Below, in pieces: positions 1 to 6,328 of a stretch of 20,904 nt of DNA (positions are counted from its first letter, which is position 1; each line of letters begins with the position of its first letter). A model generated the notes under the pieces. That model saw only the letters and a list, made by a program, of their open reading frames with translations, had not been told where the DNA came from and did not search any database. The position numbers and the translations under genes were made by a program. Origin of the DNA: a virus; the IMG/VR virus record IMGVR_UViG_3300032523_001603, positions 1-20,904 of that record, one strand, 5' to 3'.

Positions 1-1
1 C

Positions 2-76
2 CTTAAAATTTTCAAACAGGCCAATGAAATTGACAAAGATAACAAAGACAGGAATGTGACTTCCAATGAAATTTGA
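2..76 (+). CDS. 3' end of an upstream gene (partial, unidentified)
   Basis: The frame is open from the window edge to a TGA at 74-76 and overlaps the ATG of the next gene by 11 bases, the kind of overlap seen elsewhere on this strand. The visible 24-residue tail is rich in Asp, Asn and Lys. A second frame (from base 3, stop 57-59) is also open to the edge, so the frame choice is a judgement. Too little remains to name the protein; by position it would be another virion gene. Confidence 0.35.
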   Translation, partial: LKIFKQANEIDKDNKDRNVTSNEI

Positions 77-1766
77 GGATCGAAAACCAGAAACTCTTGA
101 AGAAATAGTCGCCATGTATGGCAAGGCTCTGGCAGTGATTGATGACGAAACTGGAGAATTGAAAGTCATGACCGCAGGAAGCGGTGCACATAGTGTTGAT
201 TTGGAAGGCAAACCCAAAAAAGGAACCCCAAAACCCAAAGGTGATGGATTCTTGCCAGACGACGAAGACGATGACGATGACGAAGAGGGTGGCAACTATA
301 CCGAGAAGGAACTCAAACTTAACGAATACCTCGAACAATTGGACGATGGCGATTTTGACAATTTGTATCCAGAGGAATCAGACGAAGAGCGAGCAGAAGA
401 ACTTAAAGTCCTGTTTGATGTTGGTTTTGCCTTTGCCAGAAGAGCGCTGACGGGCGGACGCAAGAAAAAGCGCAAGAAAAAATACAAGGACATTTCTGAC
501 GATACAGAAATCAAAGCACAAGGGACATGCTGGGACGGATACGTCCAGGTGGGAATGAAGAAAGGGAAAAGGGGGAGAATGGTTCCCAACTGCGTTCCCG
601 TAGGTAGTAAATCTGCAATTGACGGTTGTTGTCCTGAAGACTCAGAAGTAGAAACAAAAGCCGCTAAAAAGAAATTGCGTGACCCAGAAGGTGGTTTGAC
701 CGCTGCTGGAAGAGCACATTTTAAAAAGAAGGAGGGTGCAAATCTAAAGCCTGGAGTTAAGGGCGCTGCCGATACTCCTGACAAGATGCGCCGCAAGGGT
801 TCTTTCTTAACAAGATTCTTCACTAATCCATCAGGGCCAATGAAAGACGAAAAAGGTCGTCCAACAAGGCTCGCGCTTTCTGCTTCTGCTTGGGGCGAAG
901 CGGTTCCGCAAAACGCAGAAGATGCTGCTGCATTGGCCTCCAAGGGACGAAAAATGCTTGAGCGTTATGAAAACTCCAAAAAGAAAGACGCTTGGAGTGA
1001 TATGGATACAAAAACTCTAGGTCCGACCATCGGCGCAACTGGCAATACTTCAGATGAAGAAATGGTCGACAGGGATGGTGACGGAGTTGTTTTTGATGGC
1101 ACCCCAGACGAAAAACCAACACCAAATCGCAAAAAATACGAGAAGATGCCCAACTCGTATCTTGAGAAGCGAAGAAGAAAAAAAGTTCAACGCGACCTCA
1201 CAACAGAAGGGGTTAAACCAACGCAAGGCCCTGGCAGAACTGAAAAAGAAAAGAATGCGAGGGCACGCGCGAGAGATACCTTCAGTCAAGATGAAGATAG
1301 AAAACGTTTTGTCCGTAATCAATTGAAGAAGCAAGGAATTGCCGCAAACGCCAAGAAGGAAGACCGCGACGACAACGAGCGTGCTGCTCGCAAAGCGGGA
1401 AGAGCCGAATACGACAGAAGAGTACGTGACGGTGAGCCCAAGAAGGCAAAACCAACTCCCCCGAAAAGAGAACTTCCAGAAGGCTACGTCCCAGGCAAGC
1501 CACCTGATAGATACCCTGAGCCAAAGAAGGACACCTCAATTCAGGACGCAGAAGATGCGCGCAACAGGCGCAAGGCTGGAGCGATAGCAAGAAACGAGAC
1601 CGAGCGTTTTGAACGTTTACGTCCAAAAGACACTTCCAACCAACGCGCCGAAGACGCCCGCAATAGAGCGAAGCGCCCTGCAATGCGCCCTGCTGATAGG
1701 TACGAAAAGCCTCGACCAAGTAAGCCAAAACGACCCAGTGGATACTCACAGGGCGACGTTGTTTAG
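66..1766 (+). CDS. Large charged virion-associated-type protein with a DUF6321-like domain
   Basis: 566 residues, extremely hydrophilic. In order: an acidic run (about 65-74), a Lys/Arg patch (132-139), a Cys-containing segment with CWDGY and PNCVP motifs (155-178), a domain at about 205-305 with GLTAAGR, GANLKPGVK, MRRKGSF and AWGEA that I associate with the phage family DUF6321, an EF-hand-like Asp-rich loop (DRDGDG, 335-340), and a long Arg/Lys/Pro-rich tail. The tail holds an internal duplication: KDTSxQxAEDARNR at 489-501 and 521-533. No signal peptide or membrane segment is visible. Located just upstream of a nuclease and GP88-type gene in the late-type block, it is probably a head- or DNA-associated protein, but the role is inferred from charge and context. 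The ATG at 66 follows a weak AGGA. The DUF assignment is from memory. Confidence 0.7.
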   Translation: MKFEDRKPETLEEIVAMYGKALAVIDDETGELKVMTAGSGAHSVDLEGKPKKGTPKPKGDGFLPDDEDDDDDEEGGNYTEKELKLNEYLEQLDDGDFDNLYPEESDEERAEELKVLFDVGFAFARRALTGGRKKKRKKKYKDISDDTEIKAQGTCWDGYVQVGMKKGKRGRMVPNCVPVGSKSAIDGCCPEDSEVETKAAKKKLRDPEGGLTAAGRAHFKKKEGANLKPGVKGAADTPDKMRRKGSFLTRFFTNPSGPMKDEKGRPTRLALSASAWGEAVPQNAEDAAALASKGRKMLERYENSKKKDAWSDMDTKTLGPTIGATGNTSDEEMVDRDGDGVVFDGTPDEKPTPNRKKYEKMPNSYLEKRRRKKVQRDLTTEGVKPTQGPGRTEKEKNARARARDTFSQDEDRKRFVRNQLKKQGIAANAKKEDRDDNERAARKAGRAEYDRRVRDGEPKKAKPTPPKRELPEGYVPGKPPDRYPEPKKDTSIQDAEDARNRRKAGAIARNETERFERLRPKDTSNQRAEDARNRAKRPAMRPADRYEKPRPSKPKRPSGYSQGDVV

Positions 1767-1768
1767 TT

Positions 1769-2170
1769 GTGCAGCGTTTTTGGTATGGGGCAACAGTCCT
1801 TAAGGTTATTGACGGAGACACTCTTGACCTGCGGGTTGATTTGGGATTCAAAATTCATCACGAAATTCGTGTGCGCCTTTACGGTGTGAATACTCCAGAG
1901 TCACGTACGAAAGAACTTGCGGAAAAAGCGCTAGGACTAAAAGCAAAACAGTTCACACAGGACTGGCTAACCAATCACAAATGGGTCTACGTCAACACTA
2001 TTCCTGATAAGAACGATAAGTATGGAAGAATTTTAGCAAACATCTATTCGTCCGAAGATATTTTCAACCCGATTACAGCATGTCTCAATAAAGATATTAT
2101 CCAATCTGGTTATGCGCGCGAATATTTTGGGGTGGGTGACAAAACGTGGACGGAATTCAAGAACGCATAG
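1769..2170 (+). CDS. Thermonuclease-like (SNase-fold) protein
   Basis: 133 residues matching the staphylococcal-nuclease fold, whose members cleave DNA or RNA using Ca2+. Visible motifs are VIDGDTLD (13-20), VRLYGVNTPE (35-44) and DKYGRIL (83-89). Arg36, Glu44 and Arg87 fall where the catalytic Arg35/Glu43/Arg87 of the reference nuclease lie, and Asp15/Asp17 fit metal-binding positions, so it should be active. There is no signal peptide, so it acts inside the infected cell or is packaged. The GTG start is two bases after the preceding stop (TTG at 1767 is another option), indicating translational coupling. Its 3' end overlaps the next gene by 25 bases. Likely roles are host DNA degradation or DNA processing; the family is confident, the role inferred. 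Confidence 0.88.
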   Translation: MQRFWYGATVLKVIDGDTLDLRVDLGFKIHHEIRVRLYGVNTPESRTKELAEKALGLKAKQFTQDWLTNHKWVYVNTIPDKNDKYGRILANIYSSEDIFNPITACLNKDIIQSGYAREYFGVGDKTWTEFKNA

Positions 2171-3006
2171 AGAATCGGCCAGTCCTATCATTCCTGCTCG
2201 AATCAAAAGGCAAGGAACTGGATAATGCTTTTAGCGAAGGAATAAATGGAGTTGGCCTCAAGGACGCAAGGGCATCCTGGAAGGCTTTCAGAATAGAAAA
2301 TGGATTTAAATCTTACGCCGATTTGCTAACGCTTCCGTCAGTTCAACACAAACTGAAGAAATCGAAGATATATACGGTCGGTCTCACTATCCAGCACGCA
2401 AACGTATCTGGATTGGAGACTTGCGCATGGCGCGGGCACTGCACGAGCGTTTGTGTACTTGACAACGGGAATGGCAGATACAGCAGTGTCCAAAAGGCCA
2501 GAAATGTAAAGACTCAATTTTTGGCCAAACATCCAACTGACTTTCTAAAAATACTTGGTTCAGAAATCAAAAAGCATTCAGATGAAAACGAACAGGTTTT
2601 AGTGAGACTTAATGTAAACAGTGATTTGCGGTGGTATCAAATTCTCCCAACACTTACTAATGGATACCCACACATGAGAAACGTATACATTTACGATTAC
2701 ACCAAAAATCCAGTGGTTCTCATGGGTGACGGAATGGTGGGCAGCAAATACAGGGCGGTTTACAGCGTCCATGAAAAATCTGACCTCGCGCGCGTACGCT
2801 CGTTCCTCGCGCGCGGGGGAACGGCCGCCATCGTTACAAACAGGAAAAAGAACGGAGCGGTCATGGAATCGTTCCTTGGACTGAAGGTTGTTGACGGAGA
2901 CTTGAGCGACGACAGGTATCACGAACGTGGCGTATGGGTGGACCTTGCCGCCAAAGGAAAAGCACGGAATATGCCCGATGTGGGCTTTGTCAAGAATATC
3001 TATTAA
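2146..3006 (+). CDS. GP88-type phage protein (function unknown)
   Basis: 286 residues. The central stretch has three cysteines spaced C93-x5-C99-x3-C103, followed by GRYSSVQKARN (110-120), then RLNVNSDLRW (154-163) and YDYTKN (183-188), and a C-terminal DGDLSDDRYHERG segment (250-262). This order matches what I know as the 'gene product 88' family of actinobacteriophages. The Cys cluster suggests a metal or Fe-S site, which is inference. The GTG start lies inside the nuclease gene with a 25-base overlap; no better downstream start precedes the conserved region. It is the last gene before a terminator-like hairpin. No enzymatic role is established for the family as far as I know. Confidence 0.72.
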   Translation: MDGIQERIENRPVLSFLLESKGKELDNAFSEGINGVGLKDARASWKAFRIENGFKSYADLLTLPSVQHKLKKSKIYTVGLTIQHANVSGLETCAWRGHCTSVCVLDNGNGRYSSVQKARNVKTQFLAKHPTDFLKILGSEIKKHSDENEQVLVRLNVNSDLRWYQILPTLTNGYPHMRNVYIYDYTKNPVVLMGDGMVGSKYRAVYSVHEKSDLARVRSFLARGGTAAIVTNRKKNGAVMESFLGLKVVDGDLSDDRYHERGVWVDLAAKGKARNMPDVGFVKNIY

Positions 3007-3040
3007 ATAAAAAAACAGGGGTTTCTGGCCCATTTTTATT
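3006..3040 (+). terminator. Probable hairpin terminator after the GP88-type gene
   Basis: AATAAAAA (3006-3013) can pair with TTTTTATT (3033-3040), and GGG (3018-3020) with CCC (3029-3031), leaving an asymmetric internal loop. It starts at the stop codon and ends in a T-rich arm. The internal mismatch makes it weaker than the UUCG hairpin at 3702. Confidence 0.45.
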
Positions 3041-3077
3041 GACCATCTTCAATGCGTATGGATGTTGTAATAATTAG

Positions 3078-3106
3078 TTGCAATGCACAAAAGCCCGCAC
3101 TGTTAT
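3078..3106 (+). promoter_or_regulatory. Candidate sigma70-type promoter for the decoration-type gene
   Basis: TTGCAA (3078-3083), a 17-base spacer, then TGTTAT (3101-3106). A near-ideal Shine-Dalgarno AGGAGG (3131-3136) follows, 8 bases before the ATG at 3145, giving a leader of about 30 bases. Strong RBS plus flanking terminators indicate a monocistronic, highly expressed transcript. Confidence 0.45.
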
Positions 3107-3144
3107 TATTTAACGCAACAACGATTCCATAGGAGGAATTAATT

Positions 3145-3657
3145 ATGGCAAGTCAGCCAACCGCATATCCATATCCATCAACCGTAACTGCGCAAATCCC
3201 AGGCGTGCTTACTACTTCCTCGGAAGTAAAGTTCGTAATGCCATTCAAGGGTCGCCTCGCTGGTGGCGCTTGCGCAGTAACAACCGCTCCTGTTGGTTCA
3301 GTCTTGACGCTTGACATCAAGAAGGGCAACACCGTAATGGGTTCCTTCTCAATTGCAGACGCTGCGACCAGTGACGACGCGATTGCATTGTCCGCAACCG
3401 AGGCCTACACGGCATTCGCCGCTGGCCAAGTGGTGACAGTTGACGTATCGGCAGTTGGTTCAGGCACCGCTGGCGCGAACCTCATGGTGACACTGGTTGT
3501 AGACCAGTACAACCTTGATGGCGCAGGCACCAACGAGTACTCACTCACAGTCCGTCGTGGTGCACACGACGGTGGCTTGCTTACCGCAGCCAACGTCAAC
3601 ACCTACCAGGAGAATAGCGTCACGACTGCTGGAGCCGCGACTGGCAAGACTGTCTGA
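3145..3657 (+). CDS. Small phage head-decoration/fibre-type structural protein
   Basis: 170 residues, rich in Ala, Gly, Val and Thr, with almost no Lys/Arg clusters and no signal peptide. The core has the alternating beta pattern I associate with small phage fibre or decoration domains: TTAPVGSVLTLDIKKGNTV (46-64), FAAGQVVTVDVSAVGSGTAG (about 91-110), then LMVTLVVDQ. It is bracketed by a terminator-like hairpin with its own promoter upstream and a strong UUCG terminator downstream, and has the best Shine-Dalgarno in the window. Codon use is more C/G-ending than in its neighbours. These features point to a protein made in large amounts, such as a capsid decoration protein. A tail-fibre component is the alternative. 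Confidence 0.7.
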   Translation: MASQPTAYPYPSTVTAQIPGVLTTSSEVKFVMPFKGRLAGGACAVTTAPVGSVLTLDIKKGNTVMGSFSIADAATSDDAIALSATEAYTAFAAGQVVTVDVSAVGSGTAGANLMVTLVVDQYNLDGAGTNEYSLTVRRGAHDGGLLTAANVNTYQENSVTTAGAATGKTV

Positions 3658-3701
3658 TTTAATTCAGATACAATTTCCTATTTACCTTAGGACACATGCG
3701 C

Positions 3702-3729
3702 AAGGGTCTGGGCTTCGGCTCAGGCCTTT
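3702..3729 (+). terminator. Rho-independent terminator with UUCG tetraloop
   Basis: GGTCTGGGC (3705-3713), TTCG loop (3714-3717) and GCTCAGGCC (3718-3726) form a 9-bp stem with two G-U pairs, closed by the stable C(UUCG)G loop. It is extended by AAG/TTT flanks at 3702-3704 and 3727-3729, and a T-rich run follows. It ends the structural-protein transcript and sits only 6 bases before the next -10 box. Confidence 0.85.
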
Positions 3730-3735
3730 GTGCTT

Positions 3736-3741
3736 TATAAT
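3736..3741 (+). promoter_or_regulatory. Consensus -10 box (TATAAT) for the lysis cassette
   Basis: A perfect TATAAT followed by GGTGAG and then the GTG start at 3748. With the usual 6-base gap, transcription would begin on the first base of the start codon, so the mRNA would be leaderless. No good -35 is visible because the expected position falls in the terminator hairpin. Confidence 0.55.
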
Positions 3742-3747
3742 GGTGAG

Positions 3748-3945
3748 GTGAAAAAGGTAATTTTCGCGTCTGTCTTGACCGTCGTTATTGCATCTTGTGG
3801 TTATGAGGGCGGATACAGATACGAGTGCCAAAAACCAGAAAACTGGGAAAACGAAGAGTGCAATCCCCCCACTTGCCTAGCAGAAGGTCAATGCACAAAA
3901 GATTTGCTTGGGTGGGACCCGACAGAAGAGACAATAGCGCCATGA
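3748..3945 (+). CDS. Small secreted lipoprotein of the lysis cassette
   Basis: 65 residues: a Lys-Lys start, a hydrophobic stretch (VIFASVLTVVIAS) and a lipobox-like IASC with the lipidated Cys at about residue 17, followed by a short Cys-, Pro- and Glu-rich exterior part (CQKPENWENEEC, PPTCLAEGQCTKD). GTG 3748 is preferred over GTG 3730 because it puts a charged residue pair directly before the hydrophobic core and sits 6 bases after TATAAT. The stop overlaps the lysozyme start (ATGA, 3942-3945), so the two are translationally coupled. Similar short PENW/CTKD-type lipoproteins occur in other phages, in my recollection. A membrane-anchored accessory to lysis or superinfection exclusion is possible. 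An Rz1-like spanin role is unlikely if the host has no outer membrane. Confidence 0.7.
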   Translation: MKKVIFASVLTVVIASCGYEGGYRYECQKPENWENEECNPPTCLAEGQCTKDLLGWDPTEETIAP

Positions 3946-4631
3946 CAGCCAAATACTCAACAGGAATCGATGTCTCCCAATATCAAGGCAACATTAACTG
4001 GAAAAAAGTTAGAGACGCAAAAATAGATTTCGTACATATGCGCTCAAACGTGGGGACCAAGCAAGACACCCATATGAAAGATTACTGCTCAAAGGCTGGG
4101 TTGCCTTTTGGGCTTTACGTCTACATTAAGCCAGAAGAAGATGTCGTTACGCAAATGCGAATGATGTTAGATAATCATAAGCAAACTGGCGCAAATCTTA
4201 TTCCACAAATAGACATTGAACATCATGGCGACAAAAAACCCAGGGAACTAAAAACGATTGTCCGTACTTGTATCAAGATGGCGACCGACGAACTCGGTAA
4301 ACCGCCATCAGTTTATACATACCCTTCTTTCTGGAACTCTCATGTAACGCTGAAAAAGGGCGTTGAGCAGTGTCCGTTATGGGCCGCTCGGTATGTTTAT
4401 TACTCTGCTGAAGAATTCAAAATCAACCCTGTACCAAAAGATGTTTCACTATGGGCGGATTATGCGTTCAAGCCCCAAAAGAATCCAGCCGCAGTTAAGG
4501 GCTGGAAAACATGGGATGTTTGGCAATTTGCCGCCAACCACAACCAGGCTGGCAAAAAGTTTGGGATGGAGTCTGCCCACCTTGACCTGAACATAATGAA
4601 AGCAGAATCTATGGAAAGGTTCAAACTATGA
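3942..4631 (+). CDS. Endolysin, glycoside hydrolase family 25 (muramidase)
   Basis: 229 residues, a complete GH25 catalytic domain that cleaves the MurNAc-GlcNAc bond of peptidoglycan. Visible landmarks are GIDVSQYQG (8-16), QIDIEHH (89-95) with the DxE pair Asp91/Glu93 typical of the catalytic centre, WADYAF (171-176), WDVWQFA (191-197) and HLDLN (213-217). There is no signal peptide and no separate wall-binding domain, so release should depend on the holin encoded next. The ATG at 3942 is favoured over upstream in-frame starts because it begins the GH25 fold and forms an ATGA overlap with the lipoprotein stop. The 3' end overlaps the holin ATG by 4 bases. Confidence 0.92.
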   Translation: MTAKYSTGIDVSQYQGNINWKKVRDAKIDFVHMRSNVGTKQDTHMKDYCSKAGLPFGLYVYIKPEEDVVTQMRMMLDNHKQTGANLIPQIDIEHHGDKKPRELKTIVRTCIKMATDELGKPPSVYTYPSFWNSHVTLKKGVEQCPLWAARYVYYSAEEFKINPVPKDVSLWADYAFKPQKNPAAVKGWKTWDVWQFAANHNQAGKKFGMESAHLDLNIMKAESMERFKL

Positions 4632-4894
4632 AACCACGCTTAACACCATCAGACCTTGACGCAAGGCTCAAATTTGTTATCGGATGCATTCTTGGGTTGG
4701 TTCTTTTGGCGACCACTATGGGTGTCCTGTATGCACTCATATTTATATCACAGCCGATTGGCGCTCAAGCAGAAAATGACAAGATGTTCTTTACCGTGCT
4801 GTCCTCAGTTGCAACGTTCATTACTGGAACTTTGGCTGGCTTGATGATTTCATCAAATAAAAAAGATGAAAAGAATGGTGAATCAGATGAATGA
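4628..4894 (+). CDS. Holin (two transmembrane segments)
   Basis: 88 residues with two hydrophobic segments (about 16-40 and 54-75), a charged N-terminus and a Lys/Asp/Glu-rich C-terminal tail, as in small class II holins that permeabilise the inner membrane to release endolysin. Placement directly after the GH25 enzyme with an ATGA overlap is the main functional argument, since holins share little sequence. Both ends are predicted to be cytoplasmic. The 3' end overlaps the next reading frame by 8 bases. Confidence 0.82.
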   Translation: MKPRLTPSDLDARLKFVIGCILGLVLLATTMGVLYALIFISQPIGAQAENDKMFFTVLSSVATFITGTLAGLMISSNKKDEKNGESDE

Positions 4895-5267
4895 TAATAC
4901 TTGGGGCAACTATAAGGGGGAAATCAAGGGCGTTCGCATAGAGGGAGTCGTACCCGAAGACCCGACATCCATCGAGCCGCCCTACTATCACCCCGCCGAA
5001 AAAGAATTTGTGAACGCAATGCACGAGATTGTTCGCAAATACGGCAAACTGGAAGACTACGACGATAAGGGAATATGGGTTGGCTACGAATCACGAGCCA
5101 AGAATGAAAACTATTCAAAAGGTATTCGCTGTGAAAACTGCGCTCATTATGAGTCCGAAAAAGTATGCATGATAGTAAAAACTGCGATTGAACCAGGGGG
5201 CTACTGCCGATTTGCTGCTATCCCTTCAGAAAAAGTAACCGTCAAAAAGAAAGACAAGAATGACTAA
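4887..5267 (+). CDS. Cys-rich HiPIP-like protein 1
   Basis: 126 residues from ATG 4887. The C-terminal half has C82-x2-C85-x8-C94-x12-C107 with Gly-Gly-Tyr just before the last Cys. This resembles the C-x2-C...C...G-[WY]-C ligand pattern of high-potential iron-sulfur proteins, though a zinc site is equally possible. An in-frame ATG at 4866 exists, but 4887 is preferred because the resulting start (MNDNTWGNYKGE) matches the start of the next protein (MTNNTWGTYNGE). The ATG lies inside the holin 3' end (8-base overlap), and the stop overlaps the next gene. Transcribed with the lysis cassette. Function unknown; cluster binding is inference. Confidence 0.68.
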   Translation: MNDNTWGNYKGEIKGVRIEGVVPEDPTSIEPPYYHPAEKEFVNAMHEIVRKYGKLEDYDDKGIWVGYESRAKNENYSKGIRCENCAHYESEKVCMIVKTAIEPGGYCRFAAIPSEKVTVKKKDKND

Positions 5268-5736
5268 CAACACATGGGGTACGTACAACGGAGAAGTTCT
5301 TGGTTTCCGTTTTGAGACGAAGGCAGACAAGAAATGCCCGCCCGCAACACAGGACATAGCCGTCAATCTCCGAAATCGCGGTAAGGCAATCAAGTCCGCC
5401 ATGTACGGTCCACTAAATCCATCAGAACCAAATGAGGATTACTGGAAGAAACTCGGTAAAGAATGGGACGTTGATTCCGCTACCGCAAAGAAACAACGAT
5501 GTGGTAATTGCGTAATGTTTATTGTTACGCCAGAGATGAAGGCCTGTATAAGTTCGGCAGTTACTGGTGGAGACCGTCAGGACGAATGGGCATCCATAGA
5601 TGCCGCGGGTCAACTTGGATACTGCGAAGCGTTTGATTTCAAGTGTGCATCTAAGAGGACCTGTCGCGCCTGGGTAACTGGCGGACCAATAACTAGCGTC
5701 AAACAAGACAAAACTCACAGCCATAAAAAAGACTGA
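5260..5736 (+). CDS. Cys-rich HiPIP-like protein 2
   Basis: 158 residues, sharing its first twelve-residue pattern (NNTWGTYNGE) with the preceding protein. Cysteines are C81-x2-C84-x11-C96-x25-C122 (GYC), then C129 and C135 in FKCASKRTCRAWVTGGP. The GYC...C...TC...W..GGP ending is one I associate with small phage proteins found near structural genes. It could bind an Fe-S cluster or zinc. The ATG overlaps the preceding stop by 8 bases. The two proteins look like diverged paralogues, at least in the N-terminal tag and the CxxC core. Function unknown. Confidence 0.68.
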   Translation: MTNNTWGTYNGEVLGFRFETKADKKCPPATQDIAVNLRNRGKAIKSAMYGPLNPSEPNEDYWKKLGKEWDVDSATAKKQRCGNCVMFIVTPEMKACISSAVTGGDRQDEWASIDAAGQLGYCEAFDFKCASKRTCRAWVTGGPITSVKQDKTHSHKKD

Positions 5737-5740
5737 TGTC

Positions 5741-5974
5741 GTGAACGGTCTTCCAAAACCCCAAGAGCGTGAATTACTCACACCCGAGGAACACAAATTC
5801 CTTGTTGACATGATTGAGCATCACAATATGGCTCTGGTTATGTCCAGGGAGATTCTTTCATCTACCAAAAATCTGGAAATCATGTTTCGCGCCCATGAAA
5901 TTATTCTTACTCAAATAAATGAAATAGCCGCTATGCAGCAGCAGATTAAGTTAAGCGAAATTCAACATTCGTGA
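5741..5974 (+). CDS. DUF305-like four-helix metal-binding-type protein
   Basis: 77 residues, helical. It contains MIEHHNMALVMSREI (24-38) and AHEIILTQINEIAAM (51-65), matching the DUF305 signature of an HHxxA.xM motif followed by a helix with A-x-x-I-I-x-x-Q-x-x-E-I-x-x-M. DUF305 proteins are ferritin-like helical bundles often linked to metal handling. There is no signal peptide, unlike many cellular members. The GTG start is 5 bases after the preceding stop, and the end overlaps the ferredoxin GTG (GTGA). Placement between HiPIP-like proteins and a ferredoxin hints at a metal/redox theme, which is inference. Confidence 0.65.
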   Translation: MNGLPKPQERELLTPEEHKFLVDMIEHHNMALVMSREILSSTKNLEIMFRAHEIILTQINEIAAMQQQIKLSEIQHS

Positions 5975-6231
5975 AAGTCTGGATTGACCAAGACTTATGC
6001 ACTGGAGATGGCCTGTGCGCGGAAATAGCACCAAACGTTTTCATGATGCATACGGACGGGCTTGCGTATGTGAAGAATGCGGAATGGCCCAACTTGTTTG
6101 GCCCAGATGGAAAAGGCGACGCGCCAAAACTTCAAATGACCCAGACCGCAGATTTCCCTGACAATTTATTAGATGATGTCATTCAGTCGGCAGAGGACTG
6201 CCCTGGGGAATGTATTTTCATCGAGCCATAA
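5971..6231 (+). CDS. Ferredoxin, single [3Fe-4S]/[4Fe-4S] cluster type
   Basis: 86 residues. The N-terminal motif is C10-x2-D13-x2-C16 and the C-terminal motif is C77-P-G-E-C81-IFIE, the layout of actinobacterial single-cluster ferredoxins. Asp13 occupies the site of the second cysteine, so a [3Fe-4S] cluster, or a [4Fe-4S] cluster with Asp ligation, is expected. The start IDQDLCTGDGLC and an Ala-Pro-x-x-Phe (20-24) are typical of ferredoxins serving cytochromes P450 or other oxygenases. A 30-residue insertion-like middle (38-65) is longer than usual. GTG start coupled to the DUF305 gene. A possible electron donor to a phage or host enzyme; no partner P450 is visible in the window. Confidence 0.87.
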   Translation: MKVWIDQDLCTGDGLCAEIAPNVFMMHTDGLAYVKNAEWPNLFGPDGKGDAPKLQMTQTADFPDNLLDDVIQSAEDCPGECIFIEP

Positions 6232-6243
6232 CGGAAATACTAG

Positions 6244-6317
6244 CGCCCCCGCCAGGGTTCGAACCTGGAACCTACAGATTAGAAGTCTGTTGCTCTATCC
6301 AATTGGGCTACAAGGGC
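6244..6317 (-). tRNA. tRNA-Arg (anticodon UCU)
   Basis: On the minus strand a full cloverleaf folds: acceptor GCCCTTG/CGGGGGC, D-arm with one C-A mismatch, anticodon stem ACAGA/TCTGT with loop CTTCTAA (anticodon TCT, reading AGA), and T-arm CCAGG/CCTGG with TTCGAAC loop. The discriminator base is G and the CCA end is not encoded. It lies 12 bases beyond the end of the reductase gene and may be processed from that transcript. It probably supplements translation of AGA codons. Confidence 0.93.
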
Positions 6318-6328
6318 TTTGTCCCACA

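Noticed and set aside
296-943. 215-codon minus-strand frame opposite the large charged protein
   Set aside because: It is antisense to a clearly coding frame, Ser/Pro-rich as expected from the complement of Lys/Asp-rich codons, and has no ribosome site.
1282-1851. 189-codon minus-strand frame
   Set aside because: Antisense to the Arg-rich tail and the thermonuclease start. Its composition is what that complement would give, and the nuclease motifs on the plus strand are decisive.
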